A DNA stretch of 64,000 bases. Source: Hanleya hanleyi (lineage: Eukaryota > Mollusca > Polyplacophora > Lepidopleurida > Hanleyidae). The stretch spans positions 1-64,000 of the forward strand of contig JAVTVY010020563.1 of assembly GCA_036873755.1 (NCBI GenBank). Direction: 5' to 3'. Positions 16,361-27,460 of the stretch are shown here, one piece after another. The position numbers and the translations under genes are program-made. Under the pieces are notes generated by a model. That model was not told the origin of the DNA and did not search any database. It worked only from the letters and a program-made list of their open reading frames with translations. Numbering within the stretch: the stretch's first letter is position 1; each line of letters starts with the position of its first letter.

Positions 16361-17785
16361 AGTAGTACAGAAAGGGCAAATAAAGCCTTATTGACCTACT
16401 TACGGAGTTATATCTCTTGTTTGATCTACTTAAGCAAATGCCAACATGACAAGATTTGACCCTGCTTTCTCTTCGCGCCTTAAGCCCCGGGGTCACTATA
16501 GTTTCGGTCGTATTCCTCCGTGGTGAGGCGGTCCGCGGTGGACAGGCTATTCCTTCCGCAGACAATAGTTTAACCCAGTTCCAGTCCCTTGTATTTGTGA
16601 CGTTATCAATTCGGGGGCAAACATGTTTCGTCATGTTTTATTCCGTGGCGTCATCAAAGTGTGTGTAGGGTTCCCGACACTATCTTCAGCACTATGTCAC
16701 AGCCTAATGACAAGTGGGGCACCCTCACGGGGTAAAATCCCCAAGACGGTACATGATTCGTGTGGACTACACTATGAGTTTACGGGTATTTGCTCTTTCT
16801 GTCTCACGCTGTAGAATATGACGGGTGGTGTGTCGAGGCCAATGGTTGACTTTCGTTGAAAAGTTCTGATGTGCCTGCGCAGTACTTCGGCAGGCTTTGG
16901 GTGGATGTGTTGGGGTCGAGGGGAGTCACCCGGGGTCCAAATGGACCACGCTCAGTCTGTCGTTGAGTCGAGTTAGACTGGGTAGATTTTTATTGGAAGT
17001 CCCGTCAATCATTGCATGTGCAGTCGAAAAAGTGTAGAAAAGGTGTGTTTTGAGTAGGAGTATTGGGTGTAGGTGTGGTTAATTTTTCTTGTGGATTTTA
17101 CTATCAGGTGTGTGACCTTGTATTTCCTATCTCATGCTGGAGAATACGATGGGGGGGGGATCCCGGGACCATTGACTGAATTTCGCTGAAAAGTTCTGAT
17201 GCGCCTGCGCAGTGCGCAGGCAGGTCTGAAGTGGCCGTTTGGGGTCTAGATGGACCATTAGTGGTCCAGATGGGCCATGTGGGTTGTCATTCTGAAGATC
17301 TCGTGGAGTAGAATCCGACTGGCCTCGTTTATTTTGGAAGTGCCGTCCATCTGCGCATGCGCAATCGTGAAGTAGTGGAACAAGAGCGTTTGAGTGGACG
17401 TTTTGGGGTCGATGTGCACCATCTGTGGTCCGAATGGGCTGTGTGATGAACCGTATTGAAGTACTCGTTGAGTAGAGTTAGACTGTGCTGACTTTTAGTG
17501 AAGGTGCCATCAATCTGCGCATGCGCAGTCGGGTCACAGAAGAAAAAGTGGAATGGACGTTTTTTAATCTAAGTGGACCATCCGTTGTCCAAAAGGGCCG
17601 TATGGGGTGTCATATGAGATCGTTCGTGTGGTAGACTCACATTGGGGTGGTAATTTTGTTAAAAACTGACATTTTCAGTAGTATGGGCAAGGGCAGCTTC
17701 GGAAGTGCGTAGGGATGCGTCTGGGTTGTAGGTGGACCAGGACCGTGGGGTATCGAAGCTCTAAGCGGGTAGAGTCAAAGTAGGG
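16361..17785 (+). repeat. Left terminal inverted repeat of the third element
   Basis: Matches the complement of 26520-25656 and then 21095-20540. Landmarks: GTAGGGTTCCCGACACTATC near 16662, tandem ~160-bp units with TGCGCATGCGCA at 17352 and 17516, GGACCAT segments, and GGGTAGAGT near the inner end at 17768. Confidence 0.82.
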
Positions 17786-18379
17786 GTGATGCGCAGCCGT
17801 GGAGAAGTAAAGGAAGGACAGTTTCGGATAGCTCTTAATTGTACCATGTCAGAACTCCGAGCTCTGAACTGTCCCGTCCCACAGCTCCGAGTTCCGAGCT
17901 CTGGCATAAGACTTACGACGGGTGTCCGGGGAGACGAGAACAATGGTTTACGTATGCCAGGCGTGTTCGAAGTCATTTTCCACCCCATTTAATTCATACA
18001 CAAAATAGTATAGACCGAAGCCATCTTAACTCCCTCTGTACCGGCATTTTTAACAGTTCCAAGCTGGTATCAACACTGCCATGAACACGAATGAAGCGAA
18101 CATATACTTATCATTGCCTACATAGTTTCAAAGATTATACTCCAAGCTTTCGAACAAGATATAATATGATGAAAATATTTATATAGAAAGTCTTTATTTT
18201 TGTATGCCAACGACAGGCAATCATTGATCTATATTTCTATCGGTACAATTGTACCGATACGGTACAGAGAGGGTTCAAGAACAGAGTCCAGATAATGTAA
18301 AGTTCAACGTACGCACGAATAAGGGATACGATCAACACCTACGTCACAGACGAGAGTATTAGAGCATCCCTATACTGAG
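17786..18379. other. Interior segment, no gene recognised
   Basis: Short frames only. Repeated GAGCTC/CTCCGAG words near 17850-17910. Nothing supports a gene. Confidence 0.35.
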
Positions 18380-18560
18380 ACGGTCAGCGGCCCAACAGGA
18401 TGTGGCAACATGTCCTGGGTGATGAAATTCTTAGAGGAAGGGCCCATTAGTTATACACGTATTGCCTGGTGATACAGCCAGTAGCAACCCGTTACAGAAT
18501 GTGAGCTTCGTCCGAGGTATTCCTCGCGATATCTATATTACTTCGAGCCCTATCAAACAA
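18380..18560 (+). pseudogene. Packaging ATPase relic from a different Polinton lineage
   Basis: One frame reads TVSGPTGCGNMSWVMKFLEE, the Walker A region with the essential Lys changed to Asn, then RIAW-stop-YSQ, matching the W-C-Y-x-x-W strand, then SFVRGIPRDIY in another frame. The sequence differs from the ATPases at 3140, 11005 and 13541, so this element belongs to another family. Confidence 0.75.
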
Positions 18561-19519
18561 ACGTACTGAATGTTTTTGGTGAAAAACCAGCACCCATACA
18601 GAAGCCCCCCTTTATACCACCAGCACCGGAATATATCATCTTGACGGTCCAGTCCAATTCCGTACAAGAAAATGAACACCATGTGAACACAAGTCTATGG
18701 CGGGATATGTTCAAAGAAAGCATGGACGCTGAGGTGGAGAGACGTTGAAAGCCACAGAGAACAAGTTTCGTCACAAAGGATATTCGAAAGAGGAAGCCAC
18801 AATAACACATTGGCGCCCGGACTACGGCGGGTTTTGCGTCAAAAGTATATAGACCTCGATATCGAGCTCGTAGTCCATATTAAATTATTTAACAAAAGAA
18901 CCAGTCCATATGGAGATCGAAAGAACGACGTCGATGTTGAAAACCACGGGCATGACCGTTACGATGACTACAGGAAACATCCCTTGGCACCTAACATTCA
19001 GACCTGAGAATACGGTGGATTCTCGGGCGTAGCCTTAGTATCTCAGCCGCGCTTTTATTGCAGCTGTTCATGTGAAGATTATGAAGTATCCACACGGCCC
19101 CTAACACCGGCTTAAGCTGAATTAGATGCGCTAGCCCGGGAGCTGTGATGACAGATCAGCTCGAACAACTCAACTGATGTTAATGGATGAGGATCGTGGA
19201 CGTCTGATAAAGTAAACGCCTCAACTTTGGGTAAACCTGTTAAATGCAAGAATACTCAGAAAAACTAACCTGTAATGCCCGACGTCGTACGGCTTAAATT
19301 TCCCACCAAAACAATAAACCTACATATATTTGTGGAGACTCAGTTGGAGACGAGAAATTACACTTTAGCCTCCAACTTGTCCAAATGACACATCTGTTTT
19401 CGAAGTAGACCCCCAAGAACACAGTCGGCATCCAACCGTCAACATGGCTTATTCATGCTCCGACTGATACCGGTACCGATACATAGACTGCTGAGAGTCT
19501 ATCAACTGATGCGAAGAGC
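18561..19519. other. Interior segment, no gene recognised
   Basis: Probably further eroded ATPase and downstream sequence, but no motif can be read with confidence. Confidence 0.35.
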
Positions 19520-19798
19520 TTGACCTCAAATATTCAAGCTACGTCCCAGAGAAGTCTAAGTGAGGAAGAACCTGCCTTTTGGAATCGTATTGTGCATGAG
19601 GCTATTAATACTCATGCTGAGGCGATCGAAGATGCCGGCCAGGATAACTTACAATATGCGTACACCACCATGCGCCCCAATATCAGGAAAACAGTCATGC
19701 CGATCTATGAACAGTATAACCTGCGAAGCTTGAAATGCAACGGGATCCCACGCACTGAGCAATCATCAAGACCAATCCCGAATTGGAGAACGATATGA
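19520..19798 (+). pseudogene. Fragment of an unrecognised helical protein
   Basis: A 92-residue open frame. About residues 15-70 (EEEPAFWNRIVHEAINTHAE, NIRKTVMPIYEQYNL) have convincing protein composition and may be a relic of an element gene. No family recognised and no promoter seen. Confidence 0.35.
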
Positions 19799-20119
19799 GC
19801 TACCACCCACAGAGGGCCTATGAAATGCGGTCACAATGCGCAAACAGCTGTTCCAGGACATGTTGCCATTACAGTATCCTGGACTGCCCGACGATGATTA
19901 GAGCAAACGGACAAGGGCGACCATGGGGGAAGATTGACACAGCACCAAATGGAAAACATTGAACAAGAGCAGCCGAGAATACGTCTAACGGATAAGAGCG
20001 AACATGACCGAAGATAGACGCAACACCAAATGTGGGCTTCTGATGGAACAAGGGCAGCCGACGATACGTCCATTACACGGACAGGAGCAGCAGACGATCG
20101 TCGGGTACACACCATACTT

Positions 20120-20185
20120 GAATTGTAAACACACCCAACGCGGATCCCCCAAGCGTGGGTGTGGTGAGATGGAGGGGATAATAAG
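20120..20185 (+). terminator. Hairpin related to the post-ATPase hairpin
   Basis: GTAAACACACCCAACGCGG, a central block and GCGTGGGTGTGG can pair, followed by GGGGATAATAAGATG. The outline matches 3750-3815 of the young element. Confidence 0.5.
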
Positions 20186-20299
20186 ATGTGTAACACACAA
20201 TATGCTTGTTGTTGATTTTTCTTTTATCTCATTGCGTCAAACCGTAGTAGGAATTGATTGGTGGAGAGGAAAAGTAAGGCATGGCGTTAAAGCATAACG

Positions 20300-20425
20300 A
20301 CGGGCATTAAGACACACCACTACCACCACTATCACAACTGCTACCGCCGTGACTATGACCACCACCACCATCTCCACACACCTCCATCTTAACCACCACC
20401 ACCACCACCTTCTCCTCCATAAACA
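20300..20425. repeat. CCA/ACC-rich low-complexity tract
   Basis: Imperfect ACC triplets, with a CG-alternating tail at about 20430-20440. The frame on the minus strand here is not a gene. Confidence 0.6.
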
Positions 20426-20539
20426 CACGCCCGCGCGCGCTACCAGGTAGCCAGATCGACCATGGTCCTCATCTCCACGAAGTGTCCATCCATGAAATTG
20501 CCGTTTCTCTACTAGTCTCCGAGTGCGCATACGCGTCTC

Positions 20540-21095
20540 ACCGACAGTATAACTCTACCCATTAAGATTTACAATAGAATACCCACCACGGTCTATTTGG
20601 ACCAGGGATGGCCCACCTATACCCCAAACGCACCCCTACGCATTTCCGAAACTTCCCTTTTCTATACTACTGATGACGTCACAGATGATATCACTTTCAA
20701 AAAAATCACCACTCCAGCCTGACTGAATCGATTCAATATGACACTACACACGGCCCATTTGGACCACGGATGGTCCTAGTCCGAAACGTCCACTCTATTA
20801 CCCTTTTTCTACTACGACTCGACTGCACATGCGCAGATTGACGTCACTTTCCAACAAAATCACCACTTCAGTCTGAGTCTACCCCACGAACGTTTCAATA
20901 TGACACCCACACGGCCCATTTGGACCACGGATGGTCCACCTAGTTCCCAAAATGCCCAGCCTAATGCCTTTTTTGCTACTACGACCCGACTGCGCATGCG
21001 CAGATTGATGTCACTTTCGAACAAAATCACCACTCCAGTCTGAGTCTATCCCACGAACGCTTCAATATGACACCCCACCTGAACGGCCACCTCAG
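20540..21095 (-). repeat. Inner part of the right terminal inverted repeat
   Basis: Complement of about 17785-17230. Contains GGCCCATTTGGACCACGGATGG-type units and TGCGCATGCGCA at 20991. It is cut by the LINE at about 21095, directly after ACGGCCACCTCAG. Confidence 0.8.
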
Positions 21096-21991
21096 GTGCT
21101 ACTAGCGATATAAAACAGCTAGCAGGTACTCTGAGACCTCATTCAGCAGAACCAAACAGCAACCCCAAATGGGTCATCCTGCATGTAGGGATCAATGATC
21201 TGAAGGCGGAGCACTCAAATGCTCATGTAGGTGATTGTAGCTCCAAATTTGATCACTTAATCAATGAAGTAAAGTGGAAATTTCCCAATGCACAAATTGT
21301 TGTGTCTGGTATAGTGGAAAATACCAGTAGCCATACCGGTAACCTACGCCACAGGGTTCAGGCTTTGAACTGTCTACTTCAGGAAAGATGTGCGGCTGAT
21401 CCCAAGTTATTCTTCTGTGACAATGAGGGAATTACTGGAAATCCTGTCAACTTCAAGGATGAGTTTCACCTGACCGCTAGAGGGGTTGGCCGCCTCGTCA
21501 TTAATCTCAAAACTGTGATGGGTCTGAGAACTGGCAATCCTCAGTCCAAGCAGGCAAGGCAGTCTGTGTTGAAACGTGGCTTTAACTCCTATCAGCAGAG
21601 AAAATGGTCCCCATCCCAACAGACTGGTTCATCCTCCAACAGAGAGTACAGTCCACCTGGCGCAAGAGAGTATGGTCCACTGGGTGTTAGAGAGTATGGC
21701 CCTATGGGCTATGTAGCACCCACCCAGCCCACTCGGCCTACAAACAATCAGCATTCCTTTGCTGATTATGGTTCATCAGTACCTACTTTCTCATTGGGAA
21801 ACACACAACAGGGTCCATTGTCTCCACCTATGCAACCGGGTGTACAGAATTATCCTACGGATCAAACCAGTTTCTACAATATGTTCCCCATGCAGCAGCA
21901 GCAACCTACAGCTTATCCTTATCATTACTCTAAAGCGTTATGGCCCCCATTCGCGCCTCTCTACGGCACAAACCACGCCCTAATGCGTTGA
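21096..21991 (+). CDS. LINE ORF1 with SGNH-type esterase domain, 5' partial
   Basis: The frame is open from the LINE's left edge, although the first ATG in it is at 21302. Upstream residues read ILHVGIND, the Gly-x-Asn-Asp block of SGNH hydrolases, and DEFHLTARG near 21462 provides the Asp-x-x-His catalytic pair, so most of the esterase fold is present. The nucleophile Ser block would lie in the missing 5' part. The C-terminal ~120 residues are Gly/Pro/Gln/Tyr-rich with three near-repeats (REYGPLG, REYGPMG), probably disordered RNA-binding sequence. ORF1 esterases are known from CR1-like LINEs. The end overlaps the start of ORF2 by about 50 nt in another frame. Confidence 0.8.
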
Positions 21992-24900
21992 ACTCTGTTC
22001 TAAATCTGGCCTGTTGGAACATTCATGGGCTTATTACCAAATACAATGATAAAACTGTTGATCCCGACTTCGTTAACATTGTTCGATCGTTTGATATTTT
22101 TGGTCTGGTTGAGACTTGGTTAGATGATTCTGTTGTTCCTGTTGTTGATGGTTATATGTTTATTCCCCACAATAGAGGTAGAACTTCAACTAAAGCGAAT
22201 AGAGATTATGGTGGCATAGGTCTATTTTATAAAACAGAACTTGACTCTGGTATTGAAGAAGTGAAATGTACATATGCTACAAAGTATTGTCTTTGGTGCA
22301 AATTGGATAAAAACATGTTTAACCTGAGTGATAATATTTACTTAGGTATTGTGTATATAAGTCCGCACAACTCTTCAATTTATCTGAATACTAACTATGA
22401 TTCCAGCGAAGCATTTACACTTCTGGAGAAAGATATTATATCCTTCTCTAAATTAGGTAATGTAATTTTATTAGGGGACTTGAATGCTAGACTTCCTGCC
22501 AAAACTACTGATTGTATTCAAGATGATTGTGCGCCTAGTGACCTCATCTCGTACTGTTTACCTGATGATTATGATCAAGATCTTTGTTGTAGTAGAATAT
22601 CATCAGATTACCACTCTAATATTTATGGCAATCATTTAGCTGAATTATGTGTATCCACAGGCATGAGGATTCTTAATGGCAGAGTTTTGGGAGATTTTAT
22701 GGGAAAATTTACCTGTTACACATACAATGGGGCTAGTGTTGTTGATTATGGAATAGTAAGCAAATGTTTGCTTTCAGATATTACTCTGTTCAAGGTTAAC
22801 CCTTTACATGAAACATTGTCAGACCACTGTCTCATTTCTGCATCCCTTAGAACTAGAAATGCATTCAAACTAAAACCCCTTTCTGCAACATTACATCCCT
22901 TACCAGCTAAATTTGTGTGGTCTTCTGACAATGACGAAGCTTTCTGTAAAACAATACATTCAGCTGACATTCAGTCACAACTGGCTGACGTTGCGAGTAT
23001 GGCCGTTTCTTGTCAGGCCTCTGCGACGTCCATCGTGCAGAACTTTACTAAAATTATGACTGAAGTAGCCTCCCAACACTTGGCAATAATTCCTTCGAGA
23101 AGAGCAGGTAGGAAGAAGCCATCTCATCATACAAATAAATCGTGGTATGATAATTCATGTAAAACCTTATTATTACAACTTCGCAGGGCATCTAAAGCTT
23201 TTGATAGATATCCTTTAAATAGGGTTGTGCGTACTCAATTCTACAAACTGAGAAAGCAGTACTCTAAACTTCTCAAGAGTAAGCGTTTTTATTACCGACA
23301 ATCAATTATTAATGAACTGCTACAGTGTGAAAGTGGCGATCCTAAACATTACTGGAAGCTCCTTAACAAGTTGAGAGAACGAAAGGAAGTTAATTCTACT
23401 GGCCATATACATGCCGGTGTCTGGTACAGTCATTTCCGCAATATCACAGAAAAAAGTGTAATCCATCATTTGATGAAGAATTTGAAAGCGATCTTAATCT
23501 TAAACAAGCTTTCCTTGAAATGCAACCCTGTCATTCAAGTTTTCTGAACCAACCCTTCAGTGTTGATGAAATTTCTTGTGCTTTATCAAAATTGAAAAGT
23601 GGAAAATCAGCAGGTGAGGATATGATCTCAAATGATATGTTTAAACACGCAAAGGTGTCTTTACTTCCACATCTACAAACACTATTCAATAAACTGTTGA
23701 CCTCAGGGTGTTTTCCGGAATGCTGGAAATCATCTCTCCTCGTACCTCTGCATAAATCCGGTACTATTAAAGACCCAAATAATTATCGCGGAATAGCTAT
23801 AAGTAGTTGTTTTTCTAAATTATTTTGTTCTGTTTTGAATAACAGATTGCAAACTCACTTGGAAGACCTTGGCAAACCAAACGACTCCCAATGTGGATTT
23901 CGTAAGGATCATAGTGGGGCTGACAATGTATTTATTTTGAAATCTGTGATAGATTCAAATATTAGTGAGAATCAAAGGGTTTATGCATGTTTTCCTGACC
24001 TACGTAAGGCTTTTGACACAGTATGGAGGAATGGTTTAAAGTATAAACTATTAAAAGCTAAAGTAACTGGACATATGTACAGTATTCTGAAATCTATGTA
24101 CTCTGAGCCTTCTTCACGTGTCAGACTAAATGATGGTCTTACTGACAGTTTCACCTCTCATCAAGGAGTGCTGCAGGGCAATAATTTGAGCCCTACTTTA
24201 TTTAATATTTTTGTGGATGATATTCCTGATATATTTGGAGCAGACTGTGATCCAGTAGCCATGGGTAACGTCTTTTTATCTTGCCTGTTATATGCAGATG
24301 ACCTTGTGATCACAAGCCTTTCACCAGAAGGCCTCAATAAGGCATTAGAAAAATTCAATGCATACTGCTCACAATGGCAGTTGGAGATCAATTACCAAAA
24401 GACAAAGGCGATATGTTTTTCTAAGTCTGGTCGATCGCCTCATTTCCATGTAAATATTGGAAATAATATTATCGAAATCGTACAACAGTACTTGTATCTT
24501 GGTACATTATTTAGCTCCAATGGCAAATGGTTCAAAGCCATGGAAAATTTGAAAGGCAGGGGCTTGAAGGCATTCTATAAAATGTGCCAACTTATGGGCG
24601 ATGATCCGAGACCTGGTCTTAGTACAAAGATCTTTGACTCCGTCGTAAAACCAATTCTGTTATATAACTCAGAAATTTGGGGGATAGATGACGTACCGGA
24701 ATCATCTCCTATTGAGAAAGTTCATACCAAGTTTTGCAAGTTTACGCTTGGTGTCAATAGAAAGGCTTGTAACTCTGCTGTACGGGCAGAATTAGCCAGA
24801 CTTCCTTTGGCAGTATTGGCCAAGGTTAATGCCGTCAAATACTGGTGTCGCCTAGTAAAGCTGCCAAGCTCCAGGCTTGTGAAACAAGCTTATCTGCATA

Positions 24901-25505
24901 ACCTTAAGTCTGCGAAGACTGATTCTCCTAATTATTGCAGCAAAATGAGAAAAATATTATCAGTACATGGTTTTTACAACATGTGGTGCCAACAATCTTT
25001 CTTAGATATGGGTAATTTTCACAGAACATTTGCTAGGCGAATAGTTGATGAGTTTACACAGGACTGGCATAATATGATGTTTAGTCCATCTAATCATAAA
25101 TTGGATACTTATGCTACACTCAAGTGGGAGTATCGTCTTGAAAAGTACCTGACATATAATTTGCCTAAGCCAGAACGTGTGCTTATTACAAAACTTCGAA
25201 TAAGCAATCACACATTAGAAATCGAATCTGGCAGATACCAAAAACCAATTATTCCAAGAGAATTGCGTACTTGCCAGTACTGTGTGGGCTCTGTTGGAGA
25301 TGAAATTCATTTTGTAATGTGCTGCTCCAACAATGCAGATCTCAGACATTTCCTATTCCGGGATTTATCCATCGATGTTCCGAACTCTATGTATCATATC
25401 CAAAAGGTATTCACTAAACTTCTACAATGTGACACATTTAAGACCACCAAACTCTTCGCAAAATTTATTTCTGAGAGTTTTAACAGGAGAAGTCCTTCCA
25501 GGTAA
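21940..25505 (+). pseudogene. LINE ORF2: APE endonuclease and reverse transcriptase, one frame break
   Basis: The N-terminal endonuclease (to about residue 310) shows LACWNIHGL, the Glu in FGLVETWL, GDLNAR, the Asp in YNGASVVDYGIVS and SDHCLI. The reverse transcriptase follows, with PFSVDEI, LVPLHKSGTIKDPNNYRGIA, the first Asp in DLRKAFDTVW, GVLQGNNLSPTLFNIF and the YADD box near 24293. A zinc-knuckle-like pattern, C-x2-C-x8-H-x3-C, lies near 25270-25320. The frame changes once, in an A run at 23450-23455, between linker and RT. Total about 1,188 codons. Oddities are Pro before DLRKAFD and Leu-Gln-Gly-Asn in place of the more usual RQGD. Clade placement (CR1-like group) is by ORF1 type only. 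Confidence 0.9.
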
Positions 25506-25655
25506 TAGCACTGGCTGTTAGGTATCTTGTTACTCATGTTTTCACTTTGTATTACTATTTCTTGTAGTACACTGAACTATTGTGTGTTTGATATGGTTTC
25601 TCGGCCATAACCAATGTGAATTGTGTTAGTGCCAATAAAGAATTGAATTGAATTT

Positions 25656-26520
25656 ATCTGTCTGTGCACTGCACAGTCACATCAGAACTTTTCAGCGAAA
25701 ATCAACCAGTTGCCTCAGGACCCTTTCCAGCGTATTCTACATCGTGAAACAGACAAAACAAGGTCCCAACACTCCATAGTAAAACCCACAAGATGAATTG
25801 ACCACACCTACACCCAATACTTCAACATTAAACACCTTGTTTCTCCATTTTTATTTTTTTTTCAATTTGCGCAGATTGACGCGACTTCCAATAAAATCCA
25901 CCCCGGTCTGATTCTACTCCATGCCAGTTTCAAAATGAGACCCTGCATTTTGAATGCCCTCAACTCAAAATGTCCACCCCGGCCTACCGGCGTACTGCGC
26001 AGGTACATCAGAACTTCTCAGTGAAATTCAACCAATGGCCCCGAGACCCCTCCGGCCATCGTATTCTACAGCGTGAAACAGAAAATACAAAACCCACATC
26101 ATATAGTATAGTCCACAGGAAAAAAATCCCATGTACCGTCATTCCTGGGGATTTCACTTCATGGGGCTGCCCCACTTGCCATTGGGCTTGGGCATAGTGA
26201 TGAAGATAGTGTCGGGAACCCTACGCACACTTTGATGACGTCTCGGAATAAACATGTTGAGGCTTGTTTGCCCCCAAATTCATAAAGTCACAAAAACAAG
26301 GGACTTGGGCGTAAATTAACATGAAAGAGACTGGGGACTACTTTTTGTCTGCGGAAGGAACGACCTGATCACCGTGGAGGAATACGACCCGAGATCACGA
26401 GACAGGAACTGTAGCCACGGGGCTTAGGCGCGAGGAGGAAGCATGGGCAAATCGGATCTTGTTGACATTGGTTAAGTAGGTCAAATCCCCGGTTCCACCG
26501 ATTTGCCCTTTCTCTACTAC
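25656..26520 (-). repeat. Outer part of the right terminal inverted repeat
   Basis: Complement of about 17230-16361. Landmarks are CACATCAGAACTTTTCAGCG, GATAGTGTCGGGAACCCTAC near 26190-26212 and GGGGACTACTTTTTGTCTGC near 26333. Confidence 0.82.
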
Positions 26521-27329
26521 TGGGGTTCAGCCATTTGCACGAATTACACAGTGTGTTTCAGGTTTTTTCCGACATAACACTCATGGATACGCCCGTGCAA
26601 ATATTTGAAATCAAGCATTCATACGCTAGAAATGTGTGGCCTAGTTTCTGGAGTAGGAACGAACGAAGTCATGTAAACTTGGCTAGAAAAGAAACTGTGT
26701 GCAATGTACTGTCAGTGTTACGATCAATTCATTACTAATACTATTGCAGCAAAGAAGTGATCGAAGGAACAGTGTGTGAACTAGCTCACCAAGAGGCTAA
26801 TGTTATTTGTGTAACTCCTTCGACAATAAAAAAAATTGTATTGTATTTGTATTGTACAGTCAGTGATACGGGTAGTGAACGTTTTGCAAATTTAGTTCAA
26901 CACAAATTTTTATACCACGGTATGATACATGAGTTTAACTGTCAGTCAGTATATAAGTGCAATATGTCAAATAATTTTAGTAAAAAAATGTTTACGAAAT
27001 TTTAAACAGTGCGAGAAATGAGAGCACAAAAAAGATGTCCTTCGCAAATTCCTATTCTGTTCTATTCTTACAGTCCCCGTTCACTTTATAGTGGAAGTTA
27101 TAATTTTGTATTCACCGTTTTTCTACCAATGGAAAGCCGTGTTGTTATTCCTGCGGAATCAAGAACACGTGCCGGAAGTAATCAAAGCATGGCAAGAAAT
27201 TGAACTGAAATCGAAAGAAGAATGCAGGCAATCTCTAAGAACATGGACGACCTTCCGTGCCTTAGCATTATTTTCATGACAACTTAAACAACTCCAGACA
27301 TGTCTTCTAGTTTGAAAACGAAGTAAGTT
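26521..27329. other. Unassigned segment with short open frames
   Basis: Frames at 26535-26738, 26757-27005 and 27091-27279 have protein-like composition (for example EGTVCELAHQEANVICVTPS and WQEIELKSKEECRQSL) and the second follows an acceptor-like ctattgcag. I do not recognise them. They may be exons of a host gene or relics of an older element; no start, stop or donor set holds together. Confidence 0.3.
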
Positions 27330-27460
27330 CAAACCGCTGCACGATCATTGTACAACAATCAACCTAGCTCCGGTGTAGCCTTGTTCTGCACGTAGTCGTA
27401 GTATAGAACAGGTTGGGGAAAATACCTTGATCGAGGTATTATAGTTTGATCGGGGTCATG

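Larger units (their letters stand above)
21096..25655 (+). mobile_element. LINE retrotransposon with esterase ORF1, 5'-truncated
   Basis: Two overlapping ORFs, an SGNH-esterase ORF1 and an endonuclease-reverse transcriptase ORF2, followed by a 3' tail with AATAAA (25634-25639) and GAATT repeats. It starts inside ORF1, the usual 5' truncation from target-primed reverse transcription. The left flank ACGGCCACCTCAG and right flank ATCTGTCTGTGCAC join exactly to a continuous stretch of the left terminal repeat (complement near 17195-17235), which fixes both ends to within a few bases. Confidence 0.92.
16361..26520. mobile_element. Third Polinton-like element, mostly deleted, with long terminal inverted repeats
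   Basis: The ends AGTAGTACAGAAAGGGCAAA (from 16361) and the complement of TTTGCCCTTTCTCTACTAC (to 26520) match in inverted orientation. Matching continues inward for about 1.4 kb on each side once a LINE at 21096-25655 is removed. TGGGGT occurs directly outside both ends (16355-16360 and 26521-26526), in line with the 6-bp duplication made by Polintons. The interior is only about 2.75 kb and holds an ATPase relic, so most genes are lost. Confidence 0.82.

Noticed and set aside
20237..20530. 97-codon minus-strand protein with VVVVV runs
   Set aside because: Low-complexity ACC tract read backwards.
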